Positions 32,170-40,282 of a DNA stretch of 64,000 nucleotides are shown one piece after another. How positions within the stretch are numbered: the first letter of the stretch is position 1; each line of letters begins with the position of its first letter. The DNA comes from Candidatus Zixiibacteriota bacterium. GTDB taxonomy: Bacteria > RBG-13-66-14 > B26-G2 > WVWN01. Where the stretch lies: positions 49,424 to 113,423 of the forward strand of contig JAUWLW010000002.1 of NCBI GenBank assembly GCA_030613505.1, in the 5' to 3' direction. The position numbers and the translations under genes were made by a program. The notes under the pieces are model-generated. The model worked only from the letters and a program-made list of their open reading frames with translations, did not search any database and was not told where the DNA came from.

Positions 32170-33315
32170 TTAACACCCCGCGTCGAGGCTGTCAAGGAAA
32201 TCGTAAATGAGAGAAGCCGCGCCCGAGGCCGTTATCGCAGTTAGGCAACGGCGGTGGTCGCAGTCGGGGAAGTAGCCGTCTTCGTAGCAAGGGTGGCAAT
32301 CGGTTTCGTGCGTGAGAATTAGTGTCGGCGTATGCCACGGGCCGTTCACTTTAGGGTCGGTGGGGCCGAAGAAGGCTACGGTGGGCGTCCCCGCGGCCGC
32401 GGCGAGATGCATGGGCGCCGAGTCGTTACCTATGAAAGCCTTGGCTTTTTTGAATAGAAGGTATAAAGCCGGCAAGGACGTCTTGCCGGTGAGGTCGGCG
32501 ACGCCGGTGGCGGCGGCGACATCGGCGTTTAACGCCGCGTCGGAGGGGCCGCCCACGAGCGCGACGTTGTAGTCCGCTTTAAGGATATTGACGAGTTTTA
32601 CGTAACGTTCGGCGGGCCAGCGTTTAGCCTCCATTCGCGTCTTGGGATTAACGCCGCCGCCGGGCGCGACCAGCACCGGCGCCGAGTCGGCGAAGGGCGG
32701 TTCTCGGGAAAAATGCTCGGCTTCGGCCTCCGCCTCTTCACCCGACACGACCGTCAGCGGGCCCGGGTCGCCGGAGGCGCCGCAGGCGCGGGCGAGGTCG
32801 AAGTATTCCTCTACCTGGTGTCGGCGCTTGAGGCGAAGCACTTTCACGGTATGGGCGAAGCCGTCGCCGTCGCGGTCTAAGCCGACGCGGTTAGGTATGT
32901 CGGTCCAAGCGGCAAAGGCCGAGAATTCCCAGGCGTGGTGGAAAATTACGGCGAGGTCGAATTTTTCGCGCCCGAGCCGCTTCCTGAGTCGGCGCAACTT
33001 GCCGACGCGTCTTTTTACGAATAGTTCTTCCGGTACGGTCCAGACGCGGTCGAAGGCCGGCGCCGCCGCGGCGAGGGGCGCGGCCGCGGTGCCGGCGAGC
33101 AGCGTGACCTCGGCTCGAGGGAACAGTTGGCGTAAGGCGGCGAAGGCCGGCGTAGCCATCAAATATTCGCCGATGGCCCATAGTTTGACGACCAAGACCT
33201 TGCGTATTTCTTCGCGCGGCGGAAGCGGCGCTTCCCGCGGCCTGAGGGCCACTTTGGCGGTTGTTATCGCCGCGGCGCGAACGGCCCTTTTGAATATGTT
33301 TCGTTTCTTCGACAA
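32170..33315 (-). CDS. Glycosyltransferase family 9 (heptosyltransferase-like)
   Basis: A 381-residue peripheral enzyme, starting at TTG 33315. The GT9 opening KVLVVKLWAIGEYLMATPAFAALRQLFPRAEVTLLAG, the donor-site region VAPGGGVNPKTRMEAKRWPAERYVKLVNIL, and FIGNDSAPMHLAAAAGTPTVAFFGPTDPKVNGPW are clear. Family members add heptose or related sugars to lipopolysaccharide core. A Cys-rich C-terminus (HETDCHPCYEDGYFPDCDHRRCL) is common in GT9 proteins of many phyla. It follows a GT-C transferase gene by 25 nt, so a surface-glycan operon is likely. Confidence 0.92.
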   Translation of the reverse strand: MSKKRNIFKRAVRAAAITTAKVALRPREAPLPPREEIRKVLVVKLWAIGEYLMATPAFAALRQLFPRAEVTLLAGTAAAPLAAAAPAFDRVWTVPEELFVKRRVGKLRRLRKRLGREKFDLAVIFHHAWEFSAFAAWTDIPNRVGLDRDGDGFAHTVKVLRLKRRHQVEEYFDLARACGASGDPGPLTVVSGEEAEAEAEHFSREPPFADSAPVLVAPGGGVNPKTRMEAKRWPAERYVKLVNILKADYNVALVGGPSDAALNADVAAATGVADLTGKTSLPALYLLFKKAKAFIGNDSAPMHLAAAAGTPTVAFFGPTDPKVNGPWHTPTLILTHETDCHPCYEDGYFPDCDHRRCLTAITASGAASLIYDFLDSLDAGC

Positions 33316-33340
33316 GGTTAGTGACGCTGACGCGGCGGGT

Positions 33341-34765
33341 TTATTCGCCGGTTTTGTATCGCCAAAACGTTACGCCTCGGCGATAGGTTGTCTTCTCGAA
33401 GTATTCGGCCAACGTCGGCTCGAGTACCTCGGGGGTATCCAGGCCGTCGAGCGCGAACCGGGCTCCGCCGGCGGCGAGGGCTTCCGCCGTTTCTTCGTAC
33501 GTCATCAAGTGGTAGCGGCGACGCTCCGCGGCGCTCAGCCTTTCGCCGACGCGATGCGTGAAGTAGCCGAGCTCCCAACCCGGCAATACCCGCCGCCGGG
33601 CGAGCGCGGCATAGCCGGGCCAGGCGGTGTAGGTCACTTCGTCGGGTTGCGTGCGCTCGGCCAGCAGGCGAGCCGCGGCGTAAACCTCGGCCGGGCCGAC
33701 GAGCTCTTTGCGCGCCCGGTCGAAGGCGACTTTGGCGGCGGGTCGGGCGGCGCCTAAGACGGCCGCGGCGGCCACGACCGCCACCGCGACGGCTTTTTTC
33801 CGCCGCCACAACCACGCGGCGCCCACGCCGGCGGCGGCGGCGAGCGGCGGTACGGCGAGGACGAAGTACTGACGTTGGCTGCTCCCCGGTACGAGATTGG
33901 CAAGTACGATAAGGATGCCGGCGGCGAGGGGGAACGCTAAAATTTTACGCCGTGCCGTTCGAAGGGCCAGAAACGCCGTTACGACCAGAATCGCCGGGTC
34001 CGGCGGCAGCAGGAGGCTCAACGCCGCGGCCCATCGGCCCGTTGCCCCGCCTTCCAGGAATAGCTTGTGTATACCCCAAACGTTAAAGGCGAACGCGTCC
34101 GCCGCGGCGGCGCGGAAATAGACGATTACGGGGGTTAAGGCCAGGAAGCCGACGCACAGCGCGCCGACGGCGGCCGTTCGCCGGCCCGGCTGCGACGACG
34201 ACGAAAGCCAGATACCGAACGCCGCGGCCGGGAGGGTTACTATGAGCGTTAACCGCGCGAGCGTAGCCGCGCCCAGTAGGGCGCCGATAACCAGCGCGCG
34301 GCGGAGGACCGTTTTATCAATATCGCCGGGCCAGAGCCAGGCGGCGACGGCGAACGTTAACGCAGCGGCAGCAGGCGCGTACGTTTTGACCGGAACGAGC
34401 CACGTGAGCGTAAGCGACGACGAAGCAAAGAAAACGATGGCGAAGAACGACGCCGGCCCGCCGAAGCGGCGGGCGACCGCGACGGCGAGGAAAGCCGCGG
34501 AAAGGGCGAAGAGGGCGACGTTTAAACCGCGCAGCGCGTAGAGCGAAGGCCCGAAGATTTTTATCGCGCCGGCGTAGTAGAGCGACGCTAGCGGCAAGTG
34601 GGGCAAGGCGAAGTCTCGGTAGGGTAGCGCCCCCTCGGCGAAGCGCCAGGAGGTATATAGCCAGAACCCCTCGTCGCGGTCGACGGGGCGGTACCAGATC
34701 TGCGCTACGGCGAGTACTAATAGGACGGCCAATACGGCCGCGGCGGCGATTTTTTTAGCGTTCAA
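33341..34765 (-). CDS. GT-C family membrane glycosyltransferase (PMT/ArnT-like)
   Basis: A 474-residue protein with about ten membrane helices, starting at TTG 34765 with a GAGGAG box upstream. VDRDEGFWLYTSWRFAEGALPYRDFALPHLPLASLYYAGAI carries the acidic first-loop motif (Asp-Glu) of GT-C enzymes that use polyprenyl-phosphate sugars. The C-terminal part is extracytoplasmic (EVTYTAWPGYAALARRRVLPGW). Its acceptor is unknown. It appears to be the first gene of a long minus-strand run, behind a promoter at 34790-34818. Confidence 0.87.
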   Translation of the reverse strand: MNAKKIAAAAVLAVLLVLAVAQIWYRPVDRDEGFWLYTSWRFAEGALPYRDFALPHLPLASLYYAGAIKIFGPSLYALRGLNVALFALSAAFLAVAVARRFGGPASFFAIVFFASSSLTLTWLVPVKTYAPAAAALTFAVAAWLWPGDIDKTVLRRALVIGALLGAATLARLTLIVTLPAAAFGIWLSSSSQPGRRTAAVGALCVGFLALTPVIVYFRAAAADAFAFNVWGIHKLFLEGGATGRWAAALSLLLPPDPAILVVTAFLALRTARRKILAFPLAAGILIVLANLVPGSSQRQYFVLAVPPLAAAAGVGAAWLWRRKKAVAVAVVAAAAVLGAARPAAKVAFDRARKELVGPAEVYAAARLLAERTQPDEVTYTAWPGYAALARRRVLPGWELGYFTHRVGERLSAAERRRYHLMTYEETAEALAAGGARFALDGLDTPEVLEPTLAEYFEKTTYRRGVTFWRYKTGE

Positions 34766-34789
34766 CGGTTCGGCTCCTCTCGCCCCGGC

Positions 34790-34818
34790 ATCATAATATA
34801 CGGCGCAACCGCGGTCAA
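34790..34818 (-). promoter_or_regulatory. Promoter of the minus-strand glycosyltransferase run
   Basis: Minus strand: TTGACC (34813-34818), 17-nt spacer, TATGAT (34790-34795), about 25 nt before the TTG start at 34765. Confidence 0.55.
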
Positions 34819-34846
34819 GGCCGTGGGCGGCCGCGGGCGAAATCGT

Positions 34847-34875
34847 TTGCGCGGTACGGCTTCATTTGGTATATT
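34847..34875 (+). promoter_or_regulatory. Promoter of the purine permease gene
   Basis: TTGCGC (34847-34852), 17-nt spacer, TATATT (34870-34875), 21 nt before ATG 34897. It is divergent from the promoter at 34790-34818. Confidence 0.5.
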
Positions 34876-34896
34876 GATGCCGTTTGGGGCGTCGCG

Positions 34897-36339
34897 ATGC
34901 TTGAGCGATTTTTCCATATAAGAGAAAGGGGCTCGACGGTTCGTCGCGAGCTTTTGGGCGGCGTCGTCACTTTCATGACGATGTCGTACATTATTTTCGT
35001 GAACCCGGCTATTCTCAGCGCCGCGGGTTTGGATTTCGGGGGAGCCCTCGTCGCGACCTGTGTCGCCGCGGCGACCGGTACCCTTCTCATGGCCCTCCTG
35101 GCTAATTACCCCATAGCGCAAGCGCCGGGGATGGGGCTCAACGCGTACTTCGCGTACACCGTCGTCCTTATGATGGGGGTGCCGTGGCAAACCGCGCTCG
35201 GCGCCGTTTTCATTTCGGGTATAATATTCACGGTATTAACCGTTTTACGGATCCGCTCGCTCATCGTCGACGCGCTGCCGCCGTCGCTGCGGAAGGCAAT
35301 TGCCGCCGGCATCGGCCTCTTCATCGCTTTCATAGGCTTTGAAAAAGCGGGTTTCATTACGTTGAATCAGGCCACCTTCGTCACGCTGGGCGACTTGACG
35401 CATCCCGCGGCGTTGCTCGCCGTCTTCGGCCTCGTCGCCACCGCCGTAATGTTGGTATTGAAATGGCGGGGCGCGCTGCTCTACGGGATGCTGTTAACGG
35501 CCGCGGCGGCGCTCATATTCGGCCAGATAAAGTACACGGGTATCTTCGCCGTACCCGAGAGCATCGCGCCTGTTTTCGTGGGGCCGCTGAGGTACCTGGT
35601 CGAAGTGGGGCCGCTGCCCACGGCGACGTTGTTCTTGAAGATGGACCTGGCGGGCGCGTTCAACCTGGGCCTACTAAACGTCGTCTTCGTCTTCCTCTTT
35701 ATGGATATGTTCGACACGCTGGGGACTTTCCTGGGCGTGGCGGAGCAGGGTAAATTCCTGGACGAGAAGGGGCGAATGCCCCGCATCAATCGCGCTCTCA
35801 TCTCCGACGGGGTCGCGACGTCGGTGGGCGCGGTTTTCGGAACGTCGACGACTACCTCATATATCGAGTCCGCGGCCGGCATCGCGGCCGGCGCCCGCAC
35901 CGGCCTCGCGAACGTCGTGACCGCGGCCCTCTTCCTGGTCGCGCCGCTGTTCTTACCGTTTGCCAAGATGGTCGGCGGCGGCATAATGGTGACGCAGGGC
36001 GCCCCGCTCGAAGGCGTGCTGGAGGGCGCGTCGATACGCGGCTTCTTCGAGATGACGCGCTTTCTGCAACCTATAACGGCGCCGGCGCTTATCATAGTTG
36101 GTTCTTTCATGTTGACGGGCCTCAAGGACATCCGGTGGAGCGTTCCGGTGGAGGCTATTCCGGCGTTTTTAACTTTGATCGCCATACCGTTTACGTTCTC
36201 GATCGCGAACGGCATCACGCTCGGCTTCATATCGTACCCCGTAGTGATGATGGTCGCGGGCCGGTGGCGTGAGGTGAGCCCGCTGGCGTACGTGCTGGCC
36301 GCGCTCTTCGTCGCGCGTTTGATATTCCTGGCGGCATAA
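34897..36339 (+). CDS. NCS2-family purine permease (AzgA/PbuG type)
   Basis: A 480-residue inner-membrane proton symporter with about 14 hydrophobic segments. RELLGGVVTFMTMSYIIFVNPAIL, ANYPIAQAPGMGLNAYFAYTVV, FVFLFMDMFDTLGTFLGVAEQGKFLDEKG and VFGTSTTTSYIESAAGIAAGARTGLANVV are the signature blocks of the AzgA subgroup that imports adenine, guanine and hypoxanthine. The length is right for the group and the ends look complete. It is followed after 22 nt by a DUF2723 protein. No purine riboswitch is visible in the short leader. Confidence 0.93.
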   Translation: MLERFFHIRERGSTVRRELLGGVVTFMTMSYIIFVNPAILSAAGLDFGGALVATCVAAATGTLLMALLANYPIAQAPGMGLNAYFAYTVVLMMGVPWQTALGAVFISGIIFTVLTVLRIRSLIVDALPPSLRKAIAAGIGLFIAFIGFEKAGFITLNQATFVTLGDLTHPAALLAVFGLVATAVMLVLKWRGALLYGMLLTAAAALIFGQIKYTGIFAVPESIAPVFVGPLRYLVEVGPLPTATLFLKMDLAGAFNLGLLNVVFVFLFMDMFDTLGTFLGVAEQGKFLDEKGRMPRINRALISDGVATSVGAVFGTSTTTSYIESAAGIAAGARTGLANVVTAALFLVAPLFLPFAKMVGGGIMVTQGAPLEGVLEGASIRGFFEMTRFLQPITAPALIIVGSFMLTGLKDIRWSVPVEAIPAFLTLIAIPFTFSIANGITLGFISYPVVMMVAGRWREVSPLAYVLAALFVARLIFLAA

Positions 36340-36361
36340 GGCGGACTATAGATTCCTTAAT

Positions 36362-38329
36362 ATGACTAGCGAATTTTCGATACCTCGTGAACGTTTCTAC
36401 GTCGCCGCGGCGGTCGCGCTGGCGGCCTTCGTCGTATACGCCAAGACGCTGTGCGGCGACATCTTTTGGCAAGACTCCGGCCTGTTCAACCGTTCCGTCG
36501 GCCTTCTCGGCAGCGGCGTACCGCCGGGGTTTCCGGGGTGGCATTTGGCGTGTTATCTCTTCGCGATGCTGCCCGGAATAAATCCCATCTTGGGGATGAA
36601 CCTCTTTTCCGCGGTCGCGGGCGCGGCCACGGCCTTTTTCGTCGTCCTCCTCGTTTACGAGCTCGCGGACGGCGGTTGGGCCGCCGCGGCGGGCGCGGCC
36701 GTAGCAGGCCTCGCGTATTCGCTGGCGCCTACGGTTTGGATCCAATCCACGACATGCGAAGTATATACGATGAACATGGCGCTCACCGCGGCGACGATAC
36801 TCGCGCTTTTCGTATGGCGCCGACAGGCCGACGTTCGGTGGTTCTACGTCGCGGCCTTCACGTACGGTATGGCATGTACCAACCACCCCCAACAAGCGGT
36901 CCTGTTGATTCCGTACGCGGCGTTCGTCTTTTGGCAGCGGCGCGACGCCGGCCTTCGCTCCCGCCACCTCTACGCGGCGGCGGCGTTGTGGTTGCTCGCG
37001 ATGTCTACCTATCTTTATTTACCGGTACGTTCCGCGACCGGCGTCGTACAGAATTGGGGCAAACCGGGAACCTTGTACGGCTTGTACTTCCACCTGACCT
37101 GCAAAGAGTTCCAGCACCAAATGTTCAGCGCGCCGTGGGCGGTCGTCGGGTGGCGGATGAAGACCGCGGCCTGGTTGTATTTGGACCAATTCCGGTGGGT
37201 GGGTATCGCAACGGGGGCGGTCGGAGCCGCGTGGCTCGCGTGGCGGCGCCGCGGCGATTTCCTGTATTTCGTCGCGATCGGTTTCTTCACGTTGATCCTT
37301 ACCGTCAACTACCCGTCTTTCGGCTTCCGGGCGTGGTACTTCCCGTTCTATATGTTGACGGCGATATGCGCGGGCGTCGCGGTAACGCGAGTCGGCGAGG
37401 CGTTGGCGAAGTGGCGGCGCGCCGCGACGTACGTATTTTTAGGGCTGGCGGTGGTCGTCGCGCTGTCGCCGGTACTTACGCGTTTCTACCAGGCGGACCG
37501 CACGTATTACCCGTACGTCCGGGATTTTGGGGCGAATTATTTACGTTCGGTGGGGTACGCGGACTTCCTTTTCCTGGGCGAGGAGAACTCCGCGCCCACG
37601 ACCGGCATACAGGCGCTGACGACGTTGGAGTACGCGCGTCCCGATATCTTCTTCGTAGATACCACGGGCAACGCTAATTATTTCGACGTATTCGACTTCG
37701 GCGGCCGGGACCTGTCCCACGCGCCGGTCGACGTAATCGTCAAATATTTCTACGAAATTATGCGGGGCGTTCTCGCGGAGGAACGCCACGATTATTACTT
37801 CCTTTACCCGTACGACTTCGTCCGTCCGTGGGGTTACGGCCTCGCAAAAGACGGCGCGGTTTACCGTGTTATTCGGCGCGGTTCGCCGCCTCCCCGCGAC
37901 GACGTCATAACCCGTTACGTGGTCCGCGGCGTCGACCCGCCCGCCACTTATTTGGACCATTGGGCGCGGGGGACTGTCGGGAATTTTCTCTACGAAATGT
38001 ACCAGCGTTATGAGCCGCGAGACGAAGCTCGGGCCGAAGAGTATTTTGTGCTCGCCGACCGCGTAGGCCGCCGCGCGCACGAAGTGCAACATAATTTGGG
38101 GACCGTCTTTTACCTCAAAAGAGATTACGCCGGCGCCGTTCCCTATTTCGAACGGGCCGTAGTTCTCGAGCCGACCGATTCCTTCACCCGTTATTTGCTT
38201 GCCGACTGTTACCACGAGCTTGGGCGGACGGACGACTCGCGCCGCGAGGTCGAGACCGCGCTGCGGTATAAGCCGGGTTACGGGCCGGCGACGTTTACGC
38301 TGGAAACGGGTTCCTTCATCAAGTGGTAA
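36362..38329 (+). CDS. DUF2723 membrane protein with C-terminal TPR repeats
   Basis: A 655-residue protein with about ten membrane helices and an extracytoplasmic C-terminus. GDIFWQDSGLFNRSVGLLGSGVPPGFPGWHLACYL is the DUF2723 signature, with the Asp of the first loop in the position used by GT-C transferases and the proline-rich turn after it. YGMACTNHPQQAVLLIPYAAF follows. Residues about 545-650 contain TPR-like helices (AHEVQHNLGTVFYLKRDYAGAVPYFERAVVLEPTDSFTRYLLADCYHELGRTDDS). Relatives are thought to act in protein O-mannosylation or lipid glycosylation. The 3' end overlaps rsmA by 7 nt. Confidence 0.87.
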   Translation: MTSEFSIPRERFYVAAAVALAAFVVYAKTLCGDIFWQDSGLFNRSVGLLGSGVPPGFPGWHLACYLFAMLPGINPILGMNLFSAVAGAATAFFVVLLVYELADGGWAAAAGAAVAGLAYSLAPTVWIQSTTCEVYTMNMALTAATILALFVWRRQADVRWFYVAAFTYGMACTNHPQQAVLLIPYAAFVFWQRRDAGLRSRHLYAAAALWLLAMSTYLYLPVRSATGVVQNWGKPGTLYGLYFHLTCKEFQHQMFSAPWAVVGWRMKTAAWLYLDQFRWVGIATGAVGAAWLAWRRRGDFLYFVAIGFFTLILTVNYPSFGFRAWYFPFYMLTAICAGVAVTRVGEALAKWRRAATYVFLGLAVVVALSPVLTRFYQADRTYYPYVRDFGANYLRSVGYADFLFLGEENSAPTTGIQALTTLEYARPDIFFVDTTGNANYFDVFDFGGRDLSHAPVDVIVKYFYEIMRGVLAEERHDYYFLYPYDFVRPWGYGLAKDGAVYRVIRRGSPPPRDDVITRYVVRGVDPPATYLDHWARGTVGNFLYEMYQRYEPRDEARAEEYFVLADRVGRRAHEVQHNLGTVFYLKRDYAGAVPYFERAVVLEPTDSFTRYLLADCYHELGRTDDSRREVETALRYKPGYGPATFTLETGSFIKW

Positions 38330-39144
38330 AGCGGGCGCATAAAGGCCAGGTATTCCTCGTCGACAATGACGTACTGCGGCGCATCGCCGACGCCGCCCGG
38401 ATAGCGGTTGACGACACCGTTCTCGAGATCGGTATGGGACGGGGCGAGCTGACGCAGCATTTGGTGCGGAGAGCTCGCGAAGTCGTTGCCGTCGAGTTGG
38501 AGGAGGCCTTCGTAGATGCCGCGGCGCGTGACTTCGAACGATACGACAACCTCACCATAGTGCACGCCGACGTTTTGGACGTCGACTGGGCCGAGCTGGT
38601 TCCGGAAGGGCGGCGGGTGGTGGTAGTCGGCAACGTCCCGTTTTACATTACCGGGCCGATATTGAAGCTACTCTCGGACCGCCGGGCTCAGATAAGCCGG
38701 TGGACGTTGACGCTGCAGAAGGAGGTCGCCGAGCGCATTTGCGCCTCGCCCGGCGGTAAGGTCTACGGCGGCCTGTCGGTAAAAATGCAGGCGCGGGGCG
38801 AGCCGTATCTCGCGTTCGTGATACCGGCCGGAGCTTTCGAGCCGAAGCCGAAGGTGGACGCGGCCCTCGTAACGTACCGGTACTACGACGAACCGCCGGC
38901 CCGGGTCGTAGATTCGGAACTCTTCGGCTATTTCGTCGACTTCGTCTTCGCCGCGCGGCGCAAGAAGGTCGGCAATCGCCTGGCTACGCTTCTGGGCGGC
39001 AGCCTTTCGGCGGCGGAGGTAACCGCCAAGCTCCGCGAGGCCGGTTTCGAGCCGTCGGCAAGGCCGGAGAACTTTTCGCCGGGCGAGTTCGCCGAACTTT
39101 ACGGATTGTTCGAGCCGTACTTAAACGCTGATGTCAAGGGGTAG
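38323..39144 (+). CDS. rsmA: 16S rRNA dimethyladenosine transferase RsmA (KsgA)
   Basis: Dimethylates two adjacent adenines in the 3' hairpin of 16S rRNA, a late step of 30S assembly. The 273 residues match the family. The start is GTG 38323, overlapping the upstream stop. SAM-binding VLEIGMGRGELTQHL, the acidic VAVELEEAF, HADVLDVDW, the catalytic motif NVPFYITGPIL (NLPY-type, with Val and Phe substitutions) and QKEVAERICASPGGKVYGGLSV are present. FVFAARRKKVGNRLATLL is the C-terminal family motif. Some substitutions are unusual but the gene looks intact. Confidence 0.93.
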   Translation: MVKRAHKGQVFLVDNDVLRRIADAARIAVDDTVLEIGMGRGELTQHLVRRAREVVAVELEEAFVDAAARDFERYDNLTIVHADVLDVDWAELVPEGRRVVVVGNVPFYITGPILKLLSDRRAQISRWTLTLQKEVAERICASPGGKVYGGLSVKMQARGEPYLAFVIPAGAFEPKPKVDAALVTYRYYDEPPARVVDSELFGYFVDFVFAARRKKVGNRLATLLGGSLSAAEVTAKLREAGFEPSARPENFSPGEFAELYGLFEPYLNADVKG

Positions 39145-39148
39145 TAAT

Positions 39149-40228
39149 ATGGCGGGTGCAAGTAGAGCGGTTTTAATTATGGCCGGCGGTCGGGGTACGA
39201 GGCTCTGGCCGCTCTCGCGCCGCGACCGACCCAAGCAGTTTCTATCGTTGGTTACGGGCCGTACGTTAATCGAGGACGCATACGAGCGCGTCGCGCCGCT
39301 GGTAGATACCTCGCACGTGTACGTGGTCGCCGAGGAAGACATCTTGCTCAACGCGCGGCCGTTATTGCGGGAAATACCGCTGGCAAACTTCATCGCCGAG
39401 CCGGCGGCCCGGAATACCTGGCCCAGTTGCGTACTGGGTACGTTGGAGATCGTGGACCGCCTAGGCTCGAGAGCCACAGTCCTCGTTTTACCGGCCGACC
39501 ACGCTGTCGAAAACGAGGATGCGTTCCGGGAGGCGTTGGCGGCGGGTTTTCGGCGCGCCGAGGAGGGGGCCATAGTCACCTTCGGCGTCAAACCCGACCG
39601 GCCCGAGACCGGTTACGGCTACGTCAGGTGCGGTGAGGTATTGGAGGCCGGCCCGCCGCGCGTACGGCAGGGCCTTGAGTTCAAGGAGAAACCGGGCGAG
39701 GAGACGGCGCGCGAGTACCTGTCGTCGGGGGATTACCTGTGGAACAGCGGCATGTTCGTTTGGCGCGCCGACCGCTTTCTCGAGTCAATGCGCGGATGTT
39801 ACTCGGCGCAGTTTGCTGTAGCGAAAAACCTGAAGAGGCCGCTCGCCGCGGGCGAGACGGCGAAAGTGGCGGATATATACGATAAGCTCGAGGCGACGTC
39901 CGTAGACTACGCCTTTATGGAGAAGTTGGCCGCGTTCGAGGTGGTCGAAGCCGATTGCGGGTGGGACGACATCGGTTCCTTCGACGCGCTCGAGCGTGTG
40001 TTGCCGCGTGACGACCGCGGGAACATAGGCCGGGGCGTCGTCTACCAATTGGAGGGGGTTGGGAACATCGTCCTCGCCGGCGGCCGGCGGCCGGTAGTGT
40101 TGTTCGGCGTGGACAACAACGTCGTCGTCGACGCCGGCGACGTCGTCCTCGTCTACCCGAAGGGGGCGGGGCAGGACGTACGGCGAGTAGTCGAGTTGAT
40201 GAAGAAGGAGCGGCCGGACCTCGTGTGA
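39149..40228 (+). CDS. manC: Mannose-1-phosphate guanylyltransferase
   Basis: Makes GDP-mannose from GTP and mannose-1-phosphate (EC 2.7.7.13) for glycan synthesis. The nucleotidyl-transferase motif MAGGRGTRLWPLSRRDRPKQFLSL, the central FIAEPAARNTWPS, LPADHAVENEDAF, FGVKPDRPETGYGYVR, FKEKPGEETAREYL and WNSGMFVWRAD, and the late CGWDDIGSFDAL are all typical. ATG 39149 is preferred over ATG 39131 because AAGGGG lies 7 nt upstream and it removes the overlap with rsmA. At 359 residues it lacks the C-terminal isomerase half of long ManC proteins. It probably feeds the mannose-type glycosyltransferases in this window. Confidence 0.93.
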   Translation: MAGASRAVLIMAGGRGTRLWPLSRRDRPKQFLSLVTGRTLIEDAYERVAPLVDTSHVYVVAEEDILLNARPLLREIPLANFIAEPAARNTWPSCVLGTLEIVDRLGSRATVLVLPADHAVENEDAFREALAAGFRRAEEGAIVTFGVKPDRPETGYGYVRCGEVLEAGPPRVRQGLEFKEKPGEETAREYLSSGDYLWNSGMFVWRADRFLESMRGCYSAQFAVAKNLKRPLAAGETAKVADIYDKLEATSVDYAFMEKLAAFEVVEADCGWDDIGSFDALERVLPRDDRGNIGRGVVYQLEGVGNIVLAGGRRPVVLFGVDNNVVVDAGDVVLVYPKGAGQDVRRVVELMKKERPDLV

Positions 40229-40244
40229 TTACCGCTTAACGAGT

Positions 40245-40276
40245 TGTAAAGGCGGGCCTCGGGCCCGCCTTTTTGT
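40245..40276. terminator. Bidirectional terminator after manC
   Basis: An 11-bp stem, AAAGGCGGGCC (40248-40258) with GGCCCGCCTTT (40262-40272), around a 3-nt loop, then a T run. It lies between convergent genes. Confidence 0.88.
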
Positions 40277-40282
40277 CGCCGT